DNA of 64,000 nt. Source: Fusibacter_A sp965140735 (GTDB lineage: Bacteria > Bacillota > Clostridia > Peptostreptococcales > Acidaminobacteraceae). Below the pieces are notes generated by a model. That model made no database searches, had not been told where the DNA came from, and saw only the letters and a list, made by a program, of their open reading frames with translations. Below are positions 54,527 through 62,534 of the stretch, in pieces. Location: positions 2,728,001 through 2,792,000 of the forward strand of contig OZ223306.1 of NCBI GenBank assembly GCA_965140735.1, given 5' to 3'. Numbering within the stretch: position 1 is the first letter of the stretch; each line of letters opens with the position of its first letter. The position numbers and the translations under genes are program-made.

Positions 54527-55877
54527 AACCACAATTAATCCCCTAAAAACCGAATCCATAGGCAAACTCTTACTCAAATTCTCTATACCAGCCATTGTTG
54601 GTATGATGGTCAACGCACTCTATAATGTTGTCGACAGAATTTACATTGGATGGCTTGGCCCACTTGCCATGACTGGTATTGGACTGAATTTACCCTTTAT
54701 GACCCTTTTAATGGCTTTTAGTATGCTTATTGGTATCGGTGCTGGTGCTATTATTTCTATACGACTTGGCGAAGGCAATCGCAATGGCGCCGAAAAAATA
54801 CTTGGGAACGCATTTACGCTTCTCATCATAGTCATGATCACGATTTCAATTATAGGTTCAATTTTCAAGACGCCTCTACTCTATCTATTCGGCGCAAGTG
54901 ATGCTACTATTGGTTATGCACATTCGTATATCACTATTATTTTAATGGGCGCAATCTTCCAAGGTCTCGGTTTTGGGATGAACAATATCATTAGGGCAGA
55001 GGGAAATCCTAAAATCGCCATGTACACGATGCTCCTTGGTGCTATTACAAATATCATATTAGATCCAATTTTTATCTTTGTATTCAACATGGGGATTTCC
55101 GGTGCTGCACTTGCTACGATTCTATCACAAATGATATCAACGATCTGGGTACTTCACCATTTCCTCTCTGGCAAGAGCAAACTGGTTTTAAAACGTGAGA
55201 ATTTAAAACTAGACCCCAAAATTATGACAAGTATTTTCAGCATAGGTATGTCACCTTTTTTCATGCAGGTTGCTGCCAGTATTGTGACAATTGTTTCAAA
55301 TAATGCCTTAAAATCCACTGGTGGTGATATCGCCATAGGTGCTATGACAGTCATCAATGCCATTATTATCTTTTTCTTGATGCCAATATTTGGTCTTAAT
55401 CAAGGCTCTCAACCTATTATCGGTTTTAACTATGGTGCACAGCAATACGATCGTGTCAAACAAGCATTAAAATTAGCCATATATGCTGCAACTACTATAT
55501 GTTTAATAGCGTTTACAGCGACACAGTTCTTTACCGTTTATCTGATCAACATTTTCAGTAGAGATCCAGAACTGATTTCTGTAGCTACACCTGGGATGAA
55601 GATTTTCCTATGTATGCTGCCTTTTATAGGCTTTCAAATTACCAGTTCAAATTATTTTCAAGCTGTTGGTAAGGCATCAAAATCAATCTTTTTGGCTCTT
55701 TTGAGACAGGTCATTGTCTTGATTCCAATGCTCCTTATTATGCCTCATTTCTTCGGATTAACAGGGGTTTGGATGGCTGGTCCTACAGCAGATTTCAGTG
55801 CCACTGTGGTTACTGCCATCTTTATCTTTAATGAACTCAGACATTTAGATGATTCTCATAGAATAGGAATAGTTTAA
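54516..55877 (+). CDS. MATE-family multidrug efflux transporter (MepA-like)
   Basis: 453 residues, 12 membrane segments. Typical features: LLLKFSIPAIVGMMVNALYN, VVDRIYIGWLGPLAM and the symmetrical second half FGLNQGSQPIIGFNYGA. It exports cationic drugs using Na+ or H+. Coupled to the upstream marR. GAAGGTCCTC precedes the ATG inside the marR end. Confidence 0.93.
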   Translation: MTNETTINPLKTESIGKLLLKFSIPAIVGMMVNALYNVVDRIYIGWLGPLAMTGIGLNLPFMTLLMAFSMLIGIGAGAIISIRLGEGNRNGAEKILGNAFTLLIIVMITISIIGSIFKTPLLYLFGASDATIGYAHSYITIILMGAIFQGLGFGMNNIIRAEGNPKIAMYTMLLGAITNIILDPIFIFVFNMGISGAALATILSQMISTIWVLHHFLSGKSKLVLKRENLKLDPKIMTSIFSIGMSPFFMQVAASIVTIVSNNALKSTGGDIAIGAMTVINAIIIFFLMPIFGLNQGSQPIIGFNYGAQQYDRVKQALKLAIYAATTICLIAFTATQFFTVYLINIFSRDPELISVATPGMKIFLCMLPFIGFQITSSNYFQAVGKASKSIFLALLRQVIVLIPMLLIMPHFFGLTGVWMAGPTADFSATVVTAIFIFNELRHLDDSHRIGIV

Positions 55878-55898
55878 AAGTATCCCGCAAAATAGGAA

Positions 55899-55931
55899 AG
55901 AGCAATGCGAATAAATGCTTCGTATTGCTCT
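55899..55931 (+). terminator. Terminator of the MATE gene
   Basis: AGAGCAATGCGAA/TTCGTATTGCTCT with one G-T pair and a 7-base loop; TCTTATTATT follows. Confidence 0.75.
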
Positions 55932-55947
55932 CTTATTATTTAAATCA

Positions 55948-56397
55948 TTATGCTTCGAGAAGCTTTCCAAAAGCCATAATAAATGCTTCTTCATCTGCTT
56001 TTGAACGCTTTTTAAATTTTGTGTACTTCCCCTTTTGCATTCGTGCAACTCTGCTCATATGTCTTTGATCTAATATAAGGTCTATATTATCCTTAGTAAT
56101 CAATCGTCCATTTTGATTGATGATCTGGCCCTGCTTCGATAGCACCATAGCTGCAAGCCCATAATCTTGAGTAATAACAATGTCACCAGTACTCATGTGG
56201 TTTACAATATAAAAATCAGCTGCATCTCTTGATATATCAACAGTGATGATTTCTGCATAGTCATCTTCTATAATCACCGCATGATTTTTCACAACCCTTA
56301 CAGGATAATGCTTTTTTTTAGCAATACCTATAGCAGTCTTCACCACTGGACAACCATCAGCATCAATCCATATCTTGACTTCAGAATTATTCAGCAT
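55948..56397 (-). CDS. YaiI/YqxD family protein (DUF188)
   Basis: 149 residues. It opens with the conserved IWIDADGCPVVKTAIGIAKK and includes HMSTGDIVITQDYGLAAMVL and NIDLILDQRHMSRV, diagnostic of the family, which is related to PIN/NYN-type nucleases. Acidic residues D13, D15 and D86 could bind metal. It overlaps the NYN gene by 11 bases. Biochemical function is not established in the family. Confidence 0.93.
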   Translation of the reverse strand: MLNNSEVKIWIDADGCPVVKTAIGIAKKKHYPVRVVKNHAVIIEDDYAEIITVDISRDAADFYIVNHMSTGDIVITQDYGLAAMVLSKQGQIINQNGRLITKDNIDLILDQRHMSRVARMQKGKYTKFKKRSKADEEAFIMAFGKLLEA

Positions 56398-57313
56398 TTG
56401 GTGTACTCACTTCTCTTCTTGGCATTTCTTTTTTAGGTGCCTTTTTTCGAGTCGTCCGTTTCTTTTTAGCAGGTGGTATTTTAGGTTTATCACTCTCTTT
56501 TTTAAGACGAACCCACATGGATTTGCTGTTGCCTTTTGTATGGATATCTAAGAAATCAAACTTTCTCAAAAATCTTGACAACTTTGGATCTCCATAATTT
56601 CTCACATCAAAATCAGGATATCTTTTTACAAGGCGATTACCCAATTCCCCCATATTCATACTCTGATCATCTTCATCTATCTCGTTGAGCATTTTAAGAA
56701 TAGCGGCCTTAATGACACTGAGTTCTGTCATGTTTTTCTCGCTATCATTTGTCTTAGTATTCGCCGTATTTAAATCACTTGTGCGTAAATTTTGACGTCC
56801 ACCATTTTCTAGAGCTAGTGCTTCTTCAACGCTGATTTCATTATCACCAATCCCCACGTCAACGGTTTTCTTTTCAGAGGCTTGAAGCACTTCTAAATAT
56901 TTAAATTGATTACAGGAAGCTATAAAAGGTTTAGGCGTCTTTTTCTCTCCCATTCCCAAGACAAACATCCCTGATTCTCTCAATCTTGAAGATAACTTCG
57001 TGAAGTCACTATCACTGGATACGATACAAAACCCTTCCACCTTTTCAGAATAAAGTATATCCATTGCATCAATAATCATTGCTGAATCCGTGGCATTTTT
57101 ACCACTTGTATAACCATATTGCTGGATAGGCGTAATTGAGTTTTCAAGCAACACATCTTTCCATGATGCCGAAGTACTCTTGGTCCAATCTCCATATATA
57201 CGTTTATACGTCGCCACGCCGTAATTTGGAATTTCATCCAATACACTTGAGATGTACTTTGCAGATATATTATCCGCATCTATGAGTACAGCAAACCTTT
57301 TTTCTTCTAACAT
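56387..57313 (-). CDS. NYN-domain protein with C-terminal OST-HTH/LOTUS-like domain, 308 aa
   Basis: Residues 1-145 form a NYN (DUF88/LabA) domain: FAVLIDADNISAKYI, NATDSAMIIDAMDIL, CIVSSDSDFTKLSSRL, each with conserved Asp residues of a PIN-like ribonuclease site. Residues about 200-275 resemble the OST-HTH/LOTUS RNA-binding domain (MGELGNRLVKRYPDFDVRNY). The C-terminus is very basic (AKKKRTTRKKAPKK). Likely an RNA-handling nuclease; target unknown. RBS GGGGG. Paired with yqxD-like gene. Confidence 0.9.
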   Translation of the reverse strand: MLEEKRFAVLIDADNISAKYISSVLDEIPNYGVATYKRIYGDWTKSTSASWKDVLLENSITPIQQYGYTSGKNATDSAMIIDAMDILYSEKVEGFCIVSSDSDFTKLSSRLRESGMFVLGMGEKKTPKPFIASCNQFKYLEVLQASEKKTVDVGIGDNEISVEEALALENGGRQNLRTSDLNTANTKTNDSEKNMTELSVIKAAILKMLNEIDEDDQSMNMGELGNRLVKRYPDFDVRNYGDPKLSRFLRKFDFLDIHTKGNSKSMWVRLKKESDKPKIPPAKKKRTTRKKAPKKEMPRREVSTPNAE

Positions 57314-57341
57314 ATAACCCCCAGTATTCTAAATTTTAGTT

Positions 57342-58184
57342 TCATACCATCTTGATTTCATCCATTTCCGAAAATGTTGTGAGAATTTCCTGCCAAATAA
57401 GATTTTCAGTCATTCGTACTTGTCTAGGTTCACATAAATATCGAATCGTAAGATATAAATAACCTTCTTTTACATTGACAAACACAATTGGTGTTAAATT
57501 CGTATAGTGGAGCATGTAACGCTTGGAAGCTTCAATCACATTTTCTTCAGCTTCTTTAGTCAAGTGAAGCGTGTGATGATTGATAATCACTTCCAGTTTT
57601 TGTTTTGCAATTGCCCATGGGCTATCTAGCGTAAGCCTAACCTCTATTTCATTCCAAATATATACAAATCCTTTATTGGCATTTGAAATACCATGTAAAA
57701 AGAGAAAATTATTCGGAATGTGAACAATTTGTCCAGTGCTTTGTTGTCCATGATCCGGTGTTGAAACTTCCATAAGCACTGTTTGAAACACTTTGATATC
57801 AATAATATCACCTATAATGCCATTGACCGTTATCCGATCCCCCACCTCAAAAGGCTTTTGAAATACAATAATAAGCCATGCCGCCATATTTGTAAACAGT
57901 TCTCTAAGGGATATGGCAATCCCCGCTGATATAAATCCCACGTATGTAGCTAAATCCAATTTTGATTCGGACCAAATCAGAATAACCACAATCAGTAGAA
58001 TCCCTGTATTGAAATAAGACAATCTCTTTCGCGTCGTGTAGTAAACACTGTTCGTTTTAATGGTCTTAAACAAAATCCTACTCATAATTCTAATCAAAAT
58101 AAAATTCAACAATAATAAACCTACAGAAATCAATAATTTCTGCATAATCACATTTACTTCTAAATAGCTTAATATCTCATTCAT
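57342..58184 (-). CDS. Small-conductance mechanosensitive channel (MscS family)
   Basis: About 280 residues. Three membrane helices, the last being the pore-lining stretch (AGIAISLRELFTNMAAWL) followed by the signature KPFEVGDRI and the beta domain with GDIIDIKVFQTVLME. It releases solutes on osmotic downshift. Start is uncertain among ATGs at 58184 and 58190 and GTG at 58196; none has a strong ribosome site. Upstream of the NYN gene by 28 bases, perhaps co-transcribed. Confidence 0.9.
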   Translation of the reverse strand: MNEILSYLEVNVIMQKLLISVGLLLLNFILIRIMSRILFKTIKTNSVYYTTRKRLSYFNTGILLIVVILIWSESKLDLATYVGFISAGIAISLRELFTNMAAWLIIVFQKPFEVGDRITVNGIIGDIIDIKVFQTVLMEVSTPDHGQQSTGQIVHIPNNFLFLHGISNANKGFVYIWNEIEVRLTLDSPWAIAKQKLEVIINHHTLHLTKEAEENVIEASKRYMLHYTNLTPIVFVNVKEGYLYLTIRYLCEPRQVRMTENLIWQEILTTFSEMDEIKMV

Positions 58185-58298
58185 ACACATGCCCACACTT
58201 TATTAAACTCTAAATATAAATTCAATTTTCTTTTACAGCTTGGTGCTTATAATCTATTTTAACAGATTTATAGTATTTTTATATGTAAAAAATATAAA

Positions 58299-58331
58299 AA
58301 AGACCCATGATTATAACACTCATGAGTCTTT
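58299..58331 (-). terminator. Terminator of the ECF/ABC operon
   Basis: AAAGAC.CATGA pairs with TCATG.GTCTTT around a 9-base loop, one mismatch; minus strand continues TTTTTTATAT. Confidence 0.75.
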
Positions 58332-58372
58332 AGATTAAAAACAAATCCAATAACAACAGATTTAACCGATGT

Positions 58373-58981
58373 CTATACAATACCCGCTTTTTTAAAATGT
58401 TTTATTAAAAGCTTTTTGCCCAATAACATGCCTAGGACACCCCCAACAAATGATAAGACAAGAATGATTACTGCCATAGGCCCTTGAATAAATTGAATCA
58501 TTTGATCCATAAAAACAGCTTCTACACCTTTAGACACAAAGTCATTTCTAAATTTTTCTGCGAAGAATACCACAGGGAACACATTACCCAGTGCTTGTCC
58601 AGTAACCATCAATCCAAACCCAATTGCGATTGATTTAAAGCCTTTATAATGCGTTGGCATGCAAATTAAATCTGCGATTACTGCAGAGAGTATCGTCGTT
58701 ATAAACCAAGGCAAATAACCACCACCACTAAATTGATACAAGACCATTAATATAATTGTACTCAAGGTAAACACACCTTTTTTAGGCGTTTTACTCACTA
58801 GCAATAAATAGATTACGCCTCCGAACACCCCAGTAATTGCAGCTGAAAAAATATGAGCTAAGGGACTGGCCATAGCGGTTACCATCGCTATCACCATACC
58901 CACAGCAAAGTACACAGCTGTTAATACGCCAATCAGTATAAAATCTCTCGTTTGAAAATTGTAACTTCTAGATTGTTCCAT
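58373..58981 (-). CDS. ECF transporter S component, MptD/Trep_Strep-like
   Basis: 202 residues with about six membrane segments. The N-terminus NFQTRDFILIGVLTAVYFAV and later AISGVFGG-like (SAAITGVFGGVIYLLL) and VFFAEKFRNDFVSKG match the MptD-like S-component family. S components bind the substrate for energy-coupling factor uptake; here the substrate is unknown. RBS AGGAGG. Last gene of the operon, 8 bases after the ABC gene. Confidence 0.85.
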   Translation of the reverse strand: MEQSRSYNFQTRDFILIGVLTAVYFAVGMVIAMVTAMASPLAHIFSAAITGVFGGVIYLLLVSKTPKKGVFTLSTIILMVLYQFSGGGYLPWFITTILSAVIADLICMPTHYKGFKSIAIGFGLMVTGQALGNVFPVVFFAEKFRNDFVSKGVEAVFMDQMIQFIQGPMAVIILVLSFVGGVLGMLLGKKLLIKHFKKAGIV

Positions 58982-58989
58982 TCTGCCTC

Positions 58990-60723
58990 CTAATGACTTT
59001 GGTATTGCGCTTTTAACATGGATGAGAATATGCCTTGTCTTTCTTTTAATTCTGAAGGATTTCCCGTTTCCGCTATAACACCATCTTTAATAACAACAAT
59101 TTTGTCTGCACCCAAGACTGTCCGCATGCGATGCGCTATAATCAATACAGTCTTATTCTTTACAAGAACACTGAATGCTTTTTGTATTTTACTTTCATTC
59201 TCTGCATCCAAAGACGCAGTTGCTTCATCAAGCAAGATAATCGGTGCATCTTTTAATATCGCTCTGGCTATGGAGATACGCTGTCTTTCACCTCCAGATA
59301 ATTTCTCCCCATTTTCACCGATTAGAGTATTGTATCCATTAGGGAGTTTATTAATAAAATCATCACATTGAGCAAGCCGAGCTGCTTCTATTACCTCTTC
59401 ATTTGTTGCCCCTTTCTTACCTAAACGGATATTCTCCATAACAGTTGAATTAAAAAGCGTCACATCCTGAAAAACAATTGAGTAATAATTCAATAGCGTT
59501 TCAGGATCAATCTTAGAAATATCCTCTCCGCCTAAGGTAATCATCCCTTTATCTATATCCCAAAATCTTGCAGATAATTTTGCAATTGTGCTCTTCCCAC
59601 CACCAGAGGGTCCAACAAGTGCAGTCACATCATTTTGTTTTGCAGTAAAGCTCACATTACTTAAAGTTTGTAAGCCTTCTTGATATGAAAAATCAACATC
59701 TTTAAATTCAATGTTAAAATTCTTAGGATTAAATTTAGATTTTCCATCTTGTCTCGGCATCTTATCCATCTCTTCCATACGCTTTATACGCACGTCCAGA
59801 TATAAAAGTGATGCAAAGTTATTCATAGCATCCATAATCGGATTATAAATCCGCGCAGTAATAACGAGGAAAACTAAATACGTAAAAATAGTAATAGAAC
59901 CCGCTGACAACAGATATGCACCATATAAGATAACACTCGGAAGACCAAGTTTTAGGAAAACATATGAGAGATTAATCAAGGCACCTATTAAAAGCTCTCC
60001 ACTAATCATTTTAGTCTCCAAACCATCAAGCTCTACATTTAAAGCACTTGAAAAAGTGTCTTCTTGATTATAGGCTTTTATTTCCTGTGCCGAATCAAGG
60101 CCTTCTTGAATTTTATCGGATATACGTCTTTTGATCTGATATAACTTATCGTGTGTATTACTTTGATACCTTTTCGACAACCCGAAAACTAAAATAGCAA
60201 CAGGCACCACCCAAAACAGGGCTAATGACATCTGCCAATTATAAAAAAACATCATTACACCCATAATAAATACAGTTGTTACAGCAGCATATATTTGAGG
60301 CACTGCATGAGAAAAAAGTTGTTCAATCTGTGTTGCATCCTCCATTATGGTTGCACTTAGATCTGAAATGTCACTTTTACCAAAAAAGGCCATCGGTAAT
60401 TTCCTAAGCGTCTCAGCCAAACTGATGCGTCTTTTCGCACTTTCTTCGTAAATTTTTGTGTAAGCTGAATTGTACTGAAAATACGAAACCACAAACATTA
60501 TCAAGAATAGGATAATGGATAGGACAATATAAAATGACATACCTGTTTTAGAAGAACTCTCCTGATTTAAAATCGTTAACATTTGTTCATCTAAAAATTT
60601 AAACCCAAGTACCACTGGTGCCATGAAGCTAATGTCCATAACAATCGTCCATATGATTGAATTTAGCAAGTCTTTAGCACCTTTTTCAGACATCGCATAT
60701 TTATTTTGAAAATATTTAAGCAC
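58990..60723 (-). CDS. ABC half-transporter, 577 aa
   Basis: Six membrane helices then Walker A GPSGGGKST, signature LSGGERQ, Walker B ILLDEATASLDAENE, H-loop IIAHRMRT, all intact. The start is taken as GTG at 60723 (LKYFQNKYAMSEKG), five bases after AAGGAGG; an in-frame TTG at 60753 and ATG at 60738 lie before that site. It overlaps the upstream gene by 8 bases. Paired with the next ABC gene, presumably as a heterodimer with two working sites. Confidence 0.92.
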   Translation of the reverse strand: MLKYFQNKYAMSEKGAKDLLNSIIWTIVMDISFMAPVVLGFKFLDEQMLTILNQESSSKTGMSFYIVLSIILFLIMFVVSYFQYNSAYTKIYEESAKRRISLAETLRKLPMAFFGKSDISDLSATIMEDATQIEQLFSHAVPQIYAAVTTVFIMGVMMFFYNWQMSLALFWVVPVAILVFGLSKRYQSNTHDKLYQIKRRISDKIQEGLDSAQEIKAYNQEDTFSSALNVELDGLETKMISGELLIGALINLSYVFLKLGLPSVILYGAYLLSAGSITIFTYLVFLVITARIYNPIMDAMNNFASLLYLDVRIKRMEEMDKMPRQDGKSKFNPKNFNIEFKDVDFSYQEGLQTLSNVSFTAKQNDVTALVGPSGGGKSTIAKLSARFWDIDKGMITLGGEDISKIDPETLLNYYSIVFQDVTLFNSTVMENIRLGKKGATNEEVIEAARLAQCDDFINKLPNGYNTLIGENGEKLSGGERQRISIARAILKDAPIILLDEATASLDAENESKIQKAFSVLVKNKTVLIIAHRMRTVLGADKIVVIKDGVIAETGNPSELKERQGIFSSMLKAQYQSH

Positions 60724-62521
60724 ATTGTCCTCCTTCATCTTCGTCTTTTTCAACTATTTTCCAATCAATAGATTTTTGATATTCATCCCACATTTTTTTA
60801 TATAAGCCAGCCTTCTCTAACAAAGTTTTATGTGTGCCCTCTTCTACAATTCGGCCTCTATCTACCACTAATATTCGATCTGCATTTTGGACAGTTGTAA
60901 GCCTATGAGCAATCATAAGTGTTGTTTTCCCGTGACTAAGTGCTTTAAGTGCCTTTTGTATCAAATGCTCATTTTCTGGATCTGCAAAGGCAGTGGCTTC
61001 ATCTAAAAGTACGATTGGAGCATTTTTCACCATAGCTCTGGCAAGTGCAATTCTTTGTTGCTCTCCACCTGAAAGGTAGGTCCCTTTTGAACCAATCACA
61101 GTGTCTAGTCCATCAGAAAGATTTTCTATTATTGCTCTTGATTGTGAATAGTCAATCGCTCTATTTATTGAACTTTCACTTGCATTTTCCTTTCCAAATA
61201 TAATGTTTTCCCTTAGCGAACCCTTAAACAATTTTGTGTTCTGAAAAACCAATGAAACATTATCCATTAATTCTTTCTTAGGTATATCTTTGACGTTGAC
61301 GCCTCCGATTAAAACTTCACCCTCATCGACATCCCAAAAGCGTGCCGCTAATCTCGCTATAGTTGTTTTACCGCCACCAGACGCACCGACAAGTGCAATT
61401 GTCTCACCTTTATTTAATTTAAAGCTGATCTTATCAACAGCAGGCTTATCACTGCCTTCATATGAAAATGTAACGTTCTTAAACTCTAAACTGTTATTTT
61501 TTATCTCTCTTTGAGTTTTTGAATAGTGCATACTTTTATAATCTAAGAGATCGTCTAATCTATCAATTGCTTGTTCAGCAATCATAATATTTTGTTGAAA
61601 ATACATAGATCTCATCAAGAGTGTCGTGAACATAGGTGATATTAAAATATAAAAAATAAAATCGGTTAGTACTAAAGAAACACTCTGTCCTCTTCCAATT
61701 AAAAAGATCGCCATTGGGATTAAGAAAAATGCTGCGGATTGCATCACTGCGGTGTAAAAGGACATTGGCGATCTCCAGAGAAGTGTGTATGCATAAACCA
61801 TCTCTTTATATTTAGTAATGCTGTTATAAAACCGTTTAAAGGAAAAAATCGTCTGACCAAAGGTTTTAACAACTGGAATCCCACGGATGTATTCTACAGA
61901 TTCTGAGCTCATCTCTTCCAATGAATCATAGTATTGCTTTTGAAATTTTTGGCCTTCTTCGCTCATCATAAATCTCATCGTCATAAAACCTAAAGCAATT
62001 GGAATAAGAGTCGCAATGCCCATCCGCCAATCCACTAAAAGTATCAGCGCTATTAAAACTATAGGTGAAATAATACTGCCAGCCATATCTGGAAGCTGAT
62101 GCGCTAAAAAAGTATGTGTCGTTGCAGCCCCATCATTTACGACTTTACGTATTTTTCCGCTTGAATATTGATCAAAAAAACCAAGTGGCATACTCATTAT
62201 TTTTTCCATGCCTATTTTTTGCATCCCTATTTCAACCCTAAAAGCTGCAAGATGCGAGCTCATAAGCGATAGAAAATAGATAACAACCCCACCAGCAGCA
62301 CTTGCAAAAGCGAGCCATGCATAAAAGTTAATATTCATGACATCACTTGCTTGTGGATTCGATAAGATCTCACGCACTATATACCATACAAACACAAAAG
62401 GCAATATATTGAGAATCGCTGAAACACCTGACAATACTAATGCCAATGGTAAAAGCACTTTTTTCTTACCCATATAGGGTATAAATCTTTTTAAAACAAA
62501 ACTTTTTTTTGAAACTGACAT
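60716..62521 (-). CDS. ABC half-transporter, 601 aa
   Basis: Six membrane helices, Walker A GASGGGKTT, signature LSGGEQQ, Walker B VLLDEATAFADPENE, H-loop MIAHRLTT. Both this and the next gene keep full catalytic sites, unlike the exporter at 45-49 kb. Exporter-fold pairs next to an ECF S component and ATPase are reminiscent of IrtAB-like siderophore importers, so an uptake role is possible. TAGGAGG site. 13 bases downstream of the ECF ATPase gene. Confidence 0.92.
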   Translation of the reverse strand: MSVSKKSFVLKRFIPYMGKKKVLLPLALVLSGVSAILNILPFVFVWYIVREILSNPQASDVMNINFYAWLAFASAAGGVVIYFLSLMSSHLAAFRVEIGMQKIGMEKIMSMPLGFFDQYSSGKIRKVVNDGAATTHTFLAHQLPDMAGSIISPIVLIALILLVDWRMGIATLIPIALGFMTMRFMMSEEGQKFQKQYYDSLEEMSSESVEYIRGIPVVKTFGQTIFSFKRFYNSITKYKEMVYAYTLLWRSPMSFYTAVMQSAAFFLIPMAIFLIGRGQSVSLVLTDFIFYILISPMFTTLLMRSMYFQQNIMIAEQAIDRLDDLLDYKSMHYSKTQREIKNNSLEFKNVTFSYEGSDKPAVDKISFKLNKGETIALVGASGGGKTTIARLAARFWDVDEGEVLIGGVNVKDIPKKELMDNVSLVFQNTKLFKGSLRENIIFGKENASESSINRAIDYSQSRAIIENLSDGLDTVIGSKGTYLSGGEQQRIALARAMVKNAPIVLLDEATAFADPENEHLIQKALKALSHGKTTLMIAHRLTTVQNADRILVVDRGRIVEEGTHKTLLEKAGLYKKMWDEYQKSIDWKIVEKDEDEGGQCA

Positions 62522-62534
62522 ACTGTTTATCCTC

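Noticed and set aside
60724..60753. Longer N-terminus of the 577-residue ABC protein
   Set aside because: The upstream TTG and ATG lie before or within the strong AAGGAGG site that fits the GTG at 60723.
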